The notes under the pieces were generated by a model. It made no database searches, was not told the DNA's origin, and saw only the letters and a list, made by a program, of their open reading frames with translations. From assembly GCA_015680905.1 (NCBI GenBank), contig CM027378.1, forward strand, positions 71,639,501 to 71,703,500: a stretch of 64,000 nt of DNA, in the 5' to 3' direction. The stretch is from Coptis chinensis. Lineage: Eukaryota; Streptophyta; Magnoliopsida; Ranunculales; Ranunculaceae. The translations under genes were made by a program, and so were the position numbers. This document shows, piece after piece, positions 10,705 to 21,712 of the stretch (position 1 is its first letter; the number at the start of each line of letters is the position of its first letter).

Positions 10705-12290
10705 ATGAAGGTACTGTATTTCAAAGAAAAAATACTTTATGGTGTTTTTTAACTTTATAACAACTTATCCTTACTATGCTTTTGGTCTTCTTTAATGCAG
10801 GAGAACCTTATGGGGGATATTAGGTAGTTGATTGACTACAACTTCTTTGTTGCTTAAAGTGGTGTAGCTTTTTTACTTAGTTTTCTATATGAATTATGAA
10901 TCTACCACTATTATGAAGTTAACGATTTTGGTGTTTATATTGTTTGTATTTCCATTTTTTGTTTTCCCAGTGGTTTTTTTGGTCTGTTTGAGACGATGAT
11001 ATATTTAATAATCCATGCTTCTTAACCTAAACAAGAAACACAAAAGGAATGTCTTAGCTGCTTAATGACCAGGTCTTAGGTGATTCCACATTAGATATTG
11101 AAGTTGGAAGGCTTGGAGGTGGGGGAGAAAAATCAGGATTTGGAAGCTTGGTTGATTGCTAGTCTGTAGAAACAAGACAGCTTAAAAGAGAAAGAGATGC
11201 CAACATTTTAGGACTTGACATCCGAATTCTGTTGTTGAAATGTTCAGTATCAAACTATTGACGACATGTGATTCATCCAAGAGTAGAAAATGTAATTTAC
11301 TTAATTGATTGATATAACATTCCTTTTTACAATAAAAGCATGTTGCTAAAGATGAATAATATAGGGAAGTCTATATTATTTAACGAAATATAGCATTATA
11401 GCATGTTGATTAGAAGAGGAGTGTGAAGTTGGGTGTACTTAATATGTACAGAGTTATCATTTCCTTTTCCCCTAAAAAAGGGAATAGTGGATCGGAATAA
11501 TGCAAGACTCGATTATCTTACACTTTGGTTCCTTTACTCTTTTCTTGTTTTTTTTGGTAAATCGTTTCCTTTGTTGTTAACTTCACTATTTTGGTTGATA
11601 AAGGCTAAAGAGAGTAAGAGTTTATAGATATGCACAAATCACACCTGATTGTCCAACTTGATCAGACTCGGGCACAAAATTAAAACCAACAGAATTTCTA
11701 ACTAAATCTTACAGTTTTCGTAAGACTCTATTACTGGTAATGTTGTTTTTTAGTAGGACTCTATTACTATTAATGTTTATTTATTTTAAGAATCTCACTA
11801 AATATTACAATTTTAATAGGACTTTATTACTGTTAATGTTGTTTTTTAGTAGGACTCTATTACTATTAATGTTTATCTGTGTTTCTACTAAATTGGTTCA
11901 ATAGATGAGAGAATTAAAGATAGCTACTAGAAAGACTAATCTAATCCATAATGAAGTCTTTTATTAAACATACAATTACTTTAACATAAGATTTCTATAA
12001 CAAGGAAACTTCTAAATCAACTTAATACTAAACCTATATATATACATCACGATTATATAATTTGTCATTATATGCTTTTGAGCTTTAACCCACAACAGAA
12101 AGCACACAAAAAAAAGGAACCAACACTACAAATTCAAAGGTAAATCCTCAACTAATCTACTATACGTAGTTTTTTTTGCAATATTGTTTTGTACCTGAGC
12201 TATGTTTGAAAAAACACATGGATGAAATGACTAATGTAGAAGCACTCTTTATGCTATATAGATTAGACGATATGGCGAGAAAGTGCAAGA
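10705..12290. other. Helitron intergenic region
   Basis: Separates the helicase end from the RPA-like gene. It is AT-rich, with a CTATATATATAC TATA-like run at about 12030 and a short unspliced-looking leader ending in CAAAG/GTAAAT near 12140, which could be promoter and first leader exon of the RPA-like gene. No coding similarity found apart from short non-descript frames. Confidence 0.4.
11701..11885. repeat. Short tandem duplication
   Basis: The phrase GACTCTATTACTRKTAATGTT with flanking TTTTTAGTAG occurs four times in this stretch as two alternating variants, a simple local duplication in non-coding DNA. Confidence 0.6.
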
Positions 12291-12293
12291 CTT

Positions 12294-15063
12294 TGGACGA
12301 GCTTCTTACTCACTATCTTACAAAATAATAACACGAGTAAGCAGAATGTGGATAGCAAGGTATAAAGAAAAAGTTTTTGGAATTGAGATGATATTGATTG
12401 ATGAAAAGGTAAAAGTTATTTGATCTAATTTTACTATTAGAGTCAAGTCATGATATGTTTTCAATATATTATTGTTTGCAATTTATTGTCATTTTTACAT
12501 GTGTTCTTGAACATAAACAGTTTACTATCTCTCTTAAATTTTATCCATAAATATTCCATTAATAGGAAGGTTTTTGTTTCCCTATATCGTCTAACATATT
12601 TGCATTAAAACCATGTCATTATAGGAAAACCAAATTCACGCTAAAATTGACAAGGAATTCCAAAACGTCTTTGAAAAAATAATAAAACAAGGAGAAATTT
12701 ATTGTTTTGAAAATTTTTAGGTTAAGGCAGCCAAATTTCAATATCAGGTGGTGAGGGCCAACTTCACAATTTCCTTCAAAAAAGATACAGTTGTAACTGC
12801 TTCAAAGGAAGATGGAAAAAAATTCAGACAATACAAATTTTCATTTGTTGATTTTGAAGAATTCATGGAGACTAAAGAAGTCTACGTCAAGGCATTCAAT
12901 ACAGTTGGTGTGTTACTAATTGAATAATGTTATTTTTCCATAAAAATAAATTCTGTACTAATATTAACTTGAAAAAACCAGATTTTATCAGATTTTTGAC
13001 AAAAGTTTCAGCACAAAGCCTGTATGGTTTTAGGGAAGTCACACTAATGAATGAGAGGTAACACACAATGTTTGTGAATTTTAAAAATAATTTTTAAACA
13101 TAATTACTTTCTTTTTTTGCAATGACTATGAATTCTAATTACTAACTATTTTTACAGGAACTATGAAATCAAAATTGCTTTATGGGGTGAAGACTCCAAA
13201 AGATTTGCAAACCTAAAGAATTCTGATGGAATTGTCATTGTTATTTTATCATCACTATATATGAAAAAAATCGGAAGTATGCAAATATTTTTATATCCAT
13301 TTTGATCCATTTAAATGATTTATTACTAATTATTATCTAATATTATTATTTCTTCATATATGTGTTCGTTTGCAGATCTTTTTAAAGCAACAGTCACATT
13401 TGCAACTCAAATATACTTGAATTTGGATATACCTCAATCAAATGAGATAAAAAAACAGTAAAATACTATAAATACATTGGGTTGTTGGCTTAATATTTGT
13501 GAATGCATACTATATTACCGTACTAATTTTTTCTCATCATCATGCATATGTAGGGTGAGAAGCTTAAGTTATGTGTAATTGCTTATGAAGCTAACTGCTT
13601 TTAAGGTGGCCTGCATATTCATATACTAATGGCTCGAATAGTGAATAAGCTACTTTTCTTTGACTTCTTTTAGTAATATTTATGCAAACCAACTATTTTG
13701 ACGCAGCTTTGACACAAGTAACTTTAAAGTATGTAGTTTGAGTTTGAAAGGAGAAATTAAGGTTTAGAAGCTTAAATTATGCGTAATTGCTTATGAAGCT
13801 AGCTGCTTTTAAGGTGGCCTGTATATTCATATACCAATGGCTCGAATAGTGAATAATCTACTTTTCTTTGACTTCTTTTAGTAATATTTATGCAAACCAA
13901 CTATTTTGACGCAGCTTTGACACCAGTAACTTTAAAGTACAGTTTGAGGTAGACAAAGAAGGTGAACCTACTACAATTTCTAAACTACTTAGTAAAGACA
14001 GGGTAACCATATCTGACCTAATTCAATTAGGCAGAGATAGATGCAACCAGGTTAGTCTGAAATAAAGATTTTGGAAGAGATTTACAAAAAATTAGTGTTT
14101 TATGTTTTTTATATTGATACATAAATCATTTTATTTGTAGCATAAGTAATTTACTTGCAAAGCAAAATTTATAAAGCTTTTTGGAAATCATTGGAATTAC
14201 AAATCTTGCCAATTCTATATTGTCAAACATGTGGAAAACAGGGATGAGCCATACTGCAAGAATTGTAAAACTACTTATAATAAACCATCTGAGAGGTAAA
14301 CAAATTGAATTTTTAAAATCAAATTATGTTTATATGTCTCTAATCTTCTCAGTTATGTTCTCTTTATACACAGGTACTATCTTAAACTTTGTGTGCAAGA
14401 TGAAACAAATCAAACAACATTTGTTGTTCTTGGAAATAAAGCAGATCGAATACATAGTGCATCAACCATTTGACAAAATTAAAAAGATGAGTTTAAAAGC
14501 GAGTATATATACAACTTTTTATTGATACCAAGTAAATTTTTTTTGGAAATTTATATTAATGCATTTCTATTTCTACAATGCAGGGCAATGGTTGGGATGA
14601 AATTAAAGAAGAACCAGAGAAAAACACTGGAAAGACATACATCTTCAAAGTTGTGATAAATGAGTACAGTATGCATGAAATGTATCCAACATTTAGTGTA
14701 AACAATATCTTGGAAGAAGAAACGGATAAAGAAAACACAGAAGAGACCGACACAACAGCATTCAAATCATCGAGCAGGTATTTATCTTTTAATAAACTAA
14801 CTTCCTTTACAACCATTGGTCAAATATTTTCATATTTCAATTTGTACATGTCAAAAATACAGGAAAATGGAGCAAATAAAAAGAAAAATAAAAACAAGAA
14901 TCCTACAGATGAGGTCTCTCCAACAAAAAAAAATCGAAAAACTCCAGAATCAAAGGTATTGTGTTCAAAATATTATTTAAACACTTTTATGTAACTTTTA
15001 CATTACAAAATGACTTACTTTGAAAAACTTTCCATTTAATATGCAGAACAATGATTTGGAATA
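12294..15063 (+). pseudogene. RPA1-like single-strand DNA-binding protein of the Helitron
   Basis: Exons resembling replication protein A large subunit in order. RMWIARYKEKVFGIEMILID (about 12343-12405) and IHAKIDKEFQNVFEKI with YKFSFVDFEEFMETKE (12625-12905) form OB-fold DBD-A. TLMNERNYEIKIALWGED (about 13048-13275) is DBD-B. ATQIYLNLDIPQSNEI (13378-13460) follows. Then come NHWNYKSCQFY, YCKNCKTTYNKPSERYYLKL and VQDETNQTTFVVLG (about 14184-14460), the zinc-ribbon DBD-C. KTYIFKVVINEYSMHEMYP (14633-14700) comes next and a lysine-rich tail ends about 15063. RPA-like proteins carried by plant Helitrons are thought to bind the displaced single strand (family knowledge). In-frame stops, for example ENF*V near 12719, and an intron duplication show decay. 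The first exon and start codon are unclear. Confidence 0.78.
13557..13960. repeat. Tandem duplication of about 208 bp inside the RPA-like gene
   Basis: The block starting AGAAGCTTAAGTTATG at 13558 is repeated from 13766 (AGAAGCTTAAATTATG) with few differences, ending with GACGCAGCTTTGACAC(A/C)AGTAACTTTAAAGTA in both. It duplicates an intron with the beginning of the next exon. The second copy leads into the continuing reading frame FEVDKEGEPTTISKLLS. Confidence 0.85.
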
Positions 15064-15331
15064 GATGCTGACAATTTAATTTGATGCAGCATGATTCGTA
15101 GCCAATATGTTATTCGAATAACAGCCAACAATTTAGTTGGAAGATACCTTCAATGAACAATGGAGAAAATAAGTTGACATTTGAATTTTCTTAATAATTC
15201 TGTTTTTACATGTCCTTTACGAGTTAATTTGGTTTTTCTTCATTATGTGAATGCTATTACGACGACCACCACCATGATGACAATACTCTAACAGTGGAAA
15301 AGAAAGAAAAGGGGGTTAGTTAGAAGTACCT

Positions 15332-15492
15332 TATCCATCAGTACATTGCCTATATTGCATCCTTTGGCTTTCAAAGCAATTCTAGATTTCCCTTTTAGAA
15401 TTTCTCCATTTTCTTCTGCTTGGATCCGATGTATTGTTTTCTCAGCAAGAGCTGGCCAGCAGTCCTCATAGAAATATGGCAAGTGGGTCACC
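15332..15492 (-). pseudogene. HAC-type (p300/CBP) histone acetyltransferase exon fragment
   Basis: A single exon-like stretch read leftwards: KVTHLPYFYEDCWPALAEK, HRIQAEENGEILKGKSR and ALKAKGCNIGNVLMDK, ending at a GTACTT donor. It resembles the plant HAC1 family segment KVTHLPYFxGDYWPGAAE...EEDG...ALKASGQ, which lies in the CBP-type acetyltransferase domain that modifies histones in the nucleus. Several of the family's usual residues differ (D-Y-W-P-G-A-A-E reads D-C-W-P-A-L-A-E). No neighbouring HAC exon is visible. Isolated fragment; assignment from memory of the family and moderately sure. Confidence 0.55.
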
Positions 15493-15604
15493 TTTAACTT
15501 GCATTCATGGCGAGGAAAATAGTTAGTAGAAACCTTTGTCAGCTTTATATGATGCGGAAGCCAAACTCAAAAGATAATCCAAACTGCTTCTGTGGGTTGA
15601 TTCC

Positions 15605-16240
15605 TCCTCCAAACTAGATGAACGCAAGATCAGGAGGGCTCGAACATTTACCTACGAGGAACTTGAGAGAGCCACTGGTGGGTTTAAAGAAGATACTAAA
15701 GTCCGGAAGGGAAGCTTTTCCTGTGTTTTCAAGGGGATCTTAAAGGATGGAACAGTGGTTGCTGTTAAAAGGGCAATCATTTCCACCGATGTAAAGAAGA
15801 ATTCAACAGAGTTCCACACTAAGGTTGATCTTCTGTCAAGACTTAACCATGCCCATTTGCTCAATTTGCTGGGTTATTGTGAAGAAGGTCAGGAGAGGCT
15901 TTTGGTTTATGAGTTTATGGCTCATGGGTCATTACATCAACACTTACATGGGAAGAGCCAAAGTCTGAAACAACAACTCGACTGGGTTTGAAGAGTTACT
16001 ATTGCTGTCCAAGCTGCTAGGGGGATCGAATACTTGCATGGATATGCTTGCCTACCAGTGATACACCGAGATATTAAATCCTCAAACATCTTAATTAATG
16101 AAGAACACAATGCACGAGTTGCAGATTTTGGTCTCTCTTTGTTGGGCCCAGCTGATAGTAGCTCCCCCTTGGCTGAGTTACTTGCTGGGACTTTAGGCTA
16201 CCTTGATCCTGAGTACTACAGACTTCACTACCTAACAATA
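15605..16240 (+). pseudogene. ACR4: CRINKLY4/ACR4-like receptor kinase domain fragment
   Basis: Uninterrupted kinase N-lobe and most of the C-lobe in one exon, as in ACR4, which is intronless. Order: RTFTYEELERATGGFKED, a glycine loop KGSFSCVFKG, VAVKRAI with the ATP lysine, [51 protein letters not shown] (catalytic loop), [15 protein letters not shown] (DFG) and [19 protein letters not shown]4 is an epidermal and root stem-cell receptor kinase (family knowledge). Breaks: one CGA-to-TGA change after QLDWV at about 15989, and the sequence leaves the family at 16236, so the rest of the C-lobe and all of the extracellular domain are missing. Confidence 0.88.
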
Positions 16241-17133
16241 CTCAGTCCAGGAAGCTGAACTACCAAATTCTAGGATGAGTAATTTCTCCCGTAGCTGTAG
16301 TTAGAGACAGTTAGTTTTATCCTGCAATTGTCTCTGTAGTTGATTTTTACATGCCAGTGGACTCAAATTGGGAACATGTGATCGGTGCACATCATCCTGT
16401 TCTCGAGGTTTGTTGGATCTGCTTGCAGCAATGAAAAATCCTGACTGCAGTTACATACATGCATTGGAAAAGGAAGACAAAATGTTAATAGCTTGATCAA
16501 AGGACAATTCAACATACATGCAGTTACCAAAAAAAAACAGCACAAGAACTGATCAAGCTGATGTTACCATTACTGTTATATGCTAATACAGATCGAAAAC
16601 TAAAAACCGTACCCAAGGCATGTAGAAACACTGTTGCCCGCAGCTTTGCATCCGCAAGTGCAATTGGGGCATGAAGTAATAGTCTAACTGTAAAATGTAG
16701 AGAGTGAAACACAACAAGCAGTTGGTAGAGAGTAAAATGGAGAGTACGTGCATGCAGATTTCCAAGTCCCTGCAAATTCAGAATTGAAAATTATTAGAAG
16801 ATAAATAGGATAAAGGGCTCTATACCAATTATGTATAAATGCACTAACACTGTCATTAGGACTATTTTATTTTGACATTGTGTGCTAGCAGTCGATTGCG
16901 GTTGTTCCTTACCATCTTATAATTCAGTGTCAGACAGTTAAAGTAGTTCAAATATTGTTTCTTCAAATCATTGAGAAGGTGGCTCAACTTACTTGCACGC
17001 ATGCACAAGCCCCAAGGCAAATGTACAGTACTTAACCATACCAGAGCCAGCATAAACAGGCCAACATGGCCTCAGTGATAGTAATAGACAATCTTAACCA
17101 AACTTCAGGTCAGTTGATAGGAAAAGTACTTAC
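16241..17133. other. Between gene fragments, nothing identified
   Basis: Contains several short frames on both strands but none with recognisable family similarity. It abuts the kinase fragment on the left and the COBRA-like exon on the right; part may be intron of the COBRA-like piece. Confidence 0.35.
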
Positions 17134-17512
17134 TGAAAGCCTGTTGTTCTCTTCTGCCGCCAATAACTGGATATATTGTGGGTTTAAAGTCCGCCAACGG
17201 GCTGCAAGTGTATCCTGAACCTGGTGCCATTATAGTAAGATTTTGAGGCATAAACCCCGAAGAATTATTATTTAAGTTGCCAACTTTAATCTCGAAGGAC
17301 GTAAAGGACTTAGAAGGCTCAATTGCCCAGGCAGAGAGAAGGCCGTCATGGCAACAGTTTTCTGATTGGCTATCTCCTGGAGCTTCTGGAATGAGATCAG
17401 CGATGACTGGGTTTCTTTGGCAAGAATGAGGAATCAGGTCTTCCTTGAAAGATGAGCAGTTTCCTGGCCTGCTGGGTTGCAAAGGCACCATTCGGGTAGG
17501 GTAGACTATGAT
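17134..17512 (-). pseudogene. COBRA-like protein fragment (COBL7/COBL10 type)
   Basis: Read leftwards: SFKEDLIPHSCQRNPVIADL, ENCCHDGLLSAWAIEPSKSF, SFEIKVGNLNNNSSGFMPQN, APGSGYTCSPLADFKPT and VIGGRREQQAFS, then a GTAAGT donor at 17133. This is the CCRGG-x-LxxW...F...VG...PxN.T...PGPGYTC region of GPI-anchored COBRA-like proteins that organise cellulose at the cell surface (family knowledge). The usual C-C-R-G-G reads C-C-H-D-G. No signal peptide, downstream exon or GPI signal is seen. Its upstream edge meets a piece of an unrelated gene, MTP1, at 17513. Confidence 0.82.
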
Positions 17513-17513
17513 G

Positions 17514-17735
17514 CCCACAAAGAGAACAAAGAGATGGCAAATGCAGCTACGTCTGAAAGAAGATGTACCACATCAGTTAAAATTGCGAGACTGTTTGCTT
17601 TGATGCCACTAACAACTTCTACACCCATAAAGATGACACAGAGTACAACAACAATTAGAAGTTTGCGCATTGATGCAGATCGTTCTTTGGCATCTTTTGA
17701 GTTGCTTCCACCGTTTGAAAATCCACATGCTACTC
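17514..17735 (-). pseudogene. MTP1: MTP1 (zinc/proton antiporter, CDF family) fragment
   Basis: Read leftwards: [60 protein letters not shown] and [14 protein letters not shown], covering the cytosolic N-terminus and first two membrane spans of vacuolar metal tolerance protein 1. H-x3-D of the zinc site (HLLSD) is kept. Vacuolar MTP1 loads zinc into the vacuole (family knowledge). Similarity ends abruptly at LWAS, immediately followed by the COBRA-like piece in a different frame. Upstream, the first residues (about 17736-17768) are frameshifted. No other MTP1 sequence is nearby. Confidence 0.88.
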
Positions 17736-17835
17736 CCGTACAGACTTTGTTGCTTCCAGCTCTTCATCTCCCATTATAAGAGATTATAACCACGGAGTGG
17801 GAGGTAACACATTTTCTACGTCAAAATCTAATTCC

Positions 17836-18467
17836 AGATTTCAGACACTCTAAAACAGGTTTTCAAGTGTAAGTAGCAAACTTTTCTTCTAAATAACTTT
17901 CTTAAGTTGAATAAGTAAGGGTATGATTAAGGTGATATTCAAATCATGTTGGCTCGTGCAGATGTTGTTCCTTAATCAGCTCACACTCCTTCCTATGCTG
18001 ATACTTTGGGATGGGTCATGGTATATAAATTAATCATTCTGTATATGTTATTATTCCCTGCATTTCTTTGATATGAGTTAGGAATATCAGTAACAGTATG
18101 TAGCCAACATCCTTAGATCTTTTTGATGATTCTCAGGCATCAGATATGCCATTCACAGTTGATTCCGAAGAGCTAGACCTAAGAATCTAGCAGAGGACCA
18201 AAGGTGACAACATATATCTCGATGGAAAGACATTTGCATCAGCTTCTATCCTATGCAAAGTCACCATAAAATCGTAGGTTTTCTCACTTTGTATTGATAT
18301 CTTCATCGGTGCTATCTTATCATAATCATCACATTGAGAGTTTGAGACTAGTAATATGATTACTCTGGCTTTCAATAGACTGGCTAAGGAGACTAAAGTC
18401 TACACAGAGGGAACATCAAGGTTCATCTATGGCCATGGAGCAGTTCCCAAATCGTTTAATGCTTAGT
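17836..18467 (+). pseudogene. ACL5: ACL5-like thermospermine synthase, 3' exons
   Basis: Four exon pieces on the plus strand: QISDTLKQVFK (about 17836-17869, GTAAGT donor), then after an AG at 17960 SAHTPSYADTLGWVM, then after CTCAG at about 18136 ASDMPFTVDSEELDLRI and GDNIYLDGKTFASASIL, and from about 18379 LAKETKVYTEGTSRFIYGHG to a TAG at 18467. This is the C-terminal region of the aminopropyltransferase that makes thermospermine, a regulator of xylem differentiation (family knowledge). Introns are kept, so the copy is DNA-derived. There are at least two in-frame stops (after VVP and after DLRI). The N-terminal catalytic core is missing. Confidence 0.85.
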
Positions 18468-19141
18468 GAAAAATGCAAAAGTGGGATCCCCTGTTGAACC
18501 CCAGAGAGTTGAGAAAGATGCAACATAATCTTTTACTTTTCTTTTCTCTTTTCCCTTTTTTGCAATGTTATGAGGAACTGATATAAGTTTGTAATATGGT
18601 GCTTCCCTATATGATTATCCGTATCCATATGCCTTCAACAAGGTTTAAAACATTGATATCATTGTACACCTTGGTTATGAGGAATCCTATATATGATAAT
18701 CAAATGTCTAATAATTATCAAACATGTTATCTTAATTTCACCATTAGAGTAGCATAAAACACATACATAAAAAACTTTTCGATCACTATACAATTTTTAA
18801 ATTATTTACAAATTTTTATTTATATTTTCATTTATATGTTGATTTATATACTTCAATTGTGGCTTCTCATTCACCCCAAATTTCCAAAGAAATGTTAAAA
18901 TGGTTTACCTTTCAGTCAGATATGGTTGAACGCTAAAACACACGCCATAAGCATATGTTATCACCAATCTGCACTTGCATATGGTGAATTCTACTATCAG
19001 TATAGATGACTACAAGAAAGAGTCCCACTATGCTTTAACTTCTAATTGTCAAACGAAAAAAAAAAAATTATAGATATGTTCAAAATTAGAGTCATACTAA
19101 TACTAGAATTCTAATGAAATAAGAAAACCTTTTCTTTACTT
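18468..19141. other. Non-coding spacer
   Basis: AT-rich DNA between the ACL5-like piece and the leader of the small-protein family copy A. No coding similarity, no terminal repeats seen. Confidence 0.4.
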
Positions 19142-20062
19142 TCCAGCAACCAATATATATACAAAACATACGATCATATCTCCCCACCACCAACGCATAT
19201 AAAAAACACAGGTAAACTTTTGGTTCTCAATTATTTTTTTTTGACATACATGTTGAATCAAATATTACATATCTAATTAAATTCCTCTAAATTTATTCAT
19301 TGCATAGAATAGAAGATATTGAACTTCATTGGATTGTCAATATGGATCTACAACAATCAGAAGAGGTACAATATTTAATAATAAGTATGTATTAATTTTT
19401 TTCCTAATGTGTATTACTACTATTTGAACACAACACTTTTTCTTGGTTATCTTATGTGAAAAACAGAAAAGGATCACTATGGAGATGAGGTAAGGACAAT
19501 ATTCAAGAAGAATTAAAGTGTCATTCAAACCCATGCTAGAAGATATTATGAGACAACTCAATTTCAATCCACCTATTTACGAAAATTATTTGAAGAACGG
19601 AATGTTTAATGCAAGTGTCCAGGTGAGCAACGATTTACTGGGTATTACAAATATTAGTGGAGAACCATCACGATCACTCGAAGAGTTTGAAAACAGTGCA
19701 GCAAGAACCACAATTAGATTCAAAAGTAAAGTGTATATTTTCGAAGTTGGTGACTATAACTTGGAGAAATTGAAAGAAAGCCAAAAGTTCGTAAAAGAAC
19801 AACAAGACATAATAGAATTTCTCGAGAAATCAATGAATCTCATTAAATTTCATATTATTTTTCATATAAGGTATATATGACTAACTTCTAAAACTTTAGG
19901 TTGGAAGAATTGATGAAAATCGCGGAATATCCAGTATAGATATTAAAAGTATTATTTTAGACAATACCAAACTCATGATCAAGGAGAATAAAGAACGATA
20001 CTCGAGTCTCAACAGATTCAATAAAAAGTTAAACAAATTCAAAATTCATATTTGTTTGGTTA
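19142..20062 (+). CDS. Small-protein family copy A, first unit: dsRBD-like domain plus coiled coil
   Basis: A leader exon ending AAAAAACACAG/GTAAAC (19211), then exon 19309-19365 with the first ATG (MDLQQSEE, donor GTACAA), then a frame from about 19512. The domain reads MLEDIMRQLNFNPPIYENYL, GMFNASVQVSNDLLG and FENSAARTTIRF followed by YIFEVGDYNLEKLKES, then an acidic/basic coiled coil (KEQQDIIEFLEKSM). After an AG at 19900 it continues RIDENRGISS and LMIKENKERYSSLNRFNKKL. Helix - P-x-Y strand - strand - AA-containing helix is the layout of a double-stranded-RNA-binding domain. The family is not otherwise recognised and RNA binding is inference. A TAA lies upstream in the same frame at about 19490, so exon joining or decay is unclear. 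Confidence 0.5.
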
Positions 20063-20112
20063 ATTTTAATTTTTAAGTGTTTGTCTAACTATAAATTGAT
20101 TTATGAAATTAT

Positions 20113-20556
20113 GCAGCGAAATCAATTTTGAAAACTTATCACTCAAAACTTCAAAGATATGTTGATGTATTGCACCAAAATATTAAAGATGGACGACCCA
20201 GAATTTCATAACGAAATATTGGGAGAAAATCAATACAGATATCAAATATCAATTGACGTTCCAATCCGAATGTTTAACATCAAAGACAATCACCAATTCG
20301 AAGGAAATTCAACAGCAAGTCTAGAAGATTCAGCATCAAATAAAGCAATTGATTTTCTGCACATTGAGATAGGCTTTGAAGTAGTTGACTATAACTACGA
20401 ACAAATAGAAGAAATTTGCAACAAACTTGATATTGTAGAAAAAACCGACACACTTAGAAATTAGTGGATACAAATTCAGGAAGAAGAAATTAACAGTCTG
20501 AAAGAAGAGATTGAGTATCTAAAGACAATTATGAAGAGGGAATGGGAAAACAAATA
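20113..20556 (+). CDS. Small-protein family copy A, second unit
   Basis: Follows an ATGCAG acceptor at about 20116. The frame reads KMDDPEFHNEILGENQYRY, ISIDVPIRMFNIK, QFEGNSTASLEDSASNKAID and FLHIEIGFEVVDYNYEQIEE, then, after a TAG at 20462, a coiled coil EEEINSLKEEIEYLKTIMKR ending at TAG. The ending of the domain (A...AIDFL...FEV.DYNYE) matches the first unit (AA...I.F...FEV.DYNLE) and copies B and C. So copy A may encode two such domains in tandem or be two adjacent genes. The in-frame TAG between domain and coiled coil suggests decay or an unseen intron. Confidence 0.45.
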
Positions 20557-21243
20557 GTGGTTTTTAGAATTAGGTGAGTTATTGTTTTGTTGCTTTAAGT
20601 AATTATTTCATTCAAATATCTTTTTCACTTGAGGTTTTTTAATAATTCTACCTATCTTTGTCGCTATTATGCTTCATTTTCCACTACTTTTTGTTTTAGT
20701 ATAGTGCAAGTGGAAGTACTTATAACAAATGAAAGAATCCAGCTACTATTTTTCTCTGTAGGAAATAGTGCAAGTGTATGAAGTTCCACAATCTGGAGTA
20801 GTGCAAACAAGGCACTTCTCAATTTAATAGAACAATTTTTTTGAAGAGTGCAAAAATTAACATCATTTTCACAATTAATAACTCATAACAAAGAATCTAT
20901 ACTATTGCAAAGACAAACATAATGAATCATTACTAAAAATAACAATACACCAAAGAAGACAATCAATGGGTTAAAAGTAGATCAATTCAGTATCGCTAAC
21001 CTATTATACATTTCCACCTTCATTAATGACCAAGGTCAATTTATACACGCAATTAGTTCCAGTCAAACAAATTAAAAATCTTATTTCATGTTTCCTGATG
21101 TTCATGACCACATATATGCAGTGTTGCCTTCTCTACTAAGTTTGTAAACAGAAGTAATATGCAGTTGAAACCATTTTTGAACCCCACCATTCAGCAGCTC
21201 CATTCAAATTTAATTTTTTTTTCTATGAATGCCATCACAAAAT
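20557..21243. other. 3' flank of copy A
   Basis: Positions 20520-20690 match the 3' flank of copy B (49808-49879 and 50476-50575) nearly base for base, for example GAATGGGAAAACAAATAGT and GCTTTAAGTAATTATTTCAT. Similarity ends near TATTATGCTTCATT. The rest is AT-rich and unremarkable. Confidence 0.6.
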
Positions 21244-21395
21244 CTAAGTTACTTTGACACAGGCACGTGTATCTTTATCCGATACGGGTATATATGAAGT
21301 GTCAGGTATATTGCATACAATTTGTGTGTACGGCGTCTGACACAGACACATATCCGACACGGATTATTTTTAGAATATGGTGTCCATGTAACTTG
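21244..21395. repeat. Dispersed repeat of about 150 bp (CCGACACG-rich), copy 1
   Basis: Begins TTTGACACAGGCACGTGTAT and ends GTGTCCATGTAACTTGGCA; a related copy is at 63325-63475 (TTGACACGAATGCGTGTATC ... GTGTCCATGTAATATAGCA), and a short piece is at about 22075-22105. It contains tandem TATCCGATAC/TCCGACAC motifs with self-complementarity. Looks like a small non-coding interspersed element; its class is not determined. Confidence 0.6.
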
Positions 21396-21712
21396 GCACA
21401 AAATAAGTTACTATAAAAGATATCTCCAGGAAGAACGGATATAGGATTAAAACAACTAAACATAGCAACTAGGTTAAGATTTACGATGGTACTGAACAAG
21501 GCGTGTATACAAATTCACTACACGAGGCAGACACTTCATGTAATAAGAAAGGCAATAGGGGTGGTGGTAAAATTACAAGCACTGTGAAACCTTTTAAAAG
21601 AAACCATAACCTATCATGGGTAAGGAAAAAAAAATCACATAATCTAATATTTAGAGAGCTTTGCCCAGCCATGTACCTACCCAGAAGTAAACAAAAAACA
21701 AACCCAGCATAG

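Larger units (their letters stand above)
2743..15063 (+). mobile_element. Helitron, old, with Rep/helicase and RPA1-like genes
   Basis: Rolling-circle transposon content on one strand: Rep domain (2743-2920 and 7288-8150), Pif1-type helicase (8530-10704) and an RPA1-like single-strand-binding protein gene (about 12294-15063). Plant Helitrons are known to carry exactly this pair of genes. The N-terminal part of the Rep protein is not found upstream, and I could not identify the 5' TC end or the 3' hairpin/CTRR end, so the limits given are those of coding similarity. The element is dead, with several in-frame stops and frame changes, and is interrupted by a CACTA transposon at 2921-7287. Confidence 0.8.
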
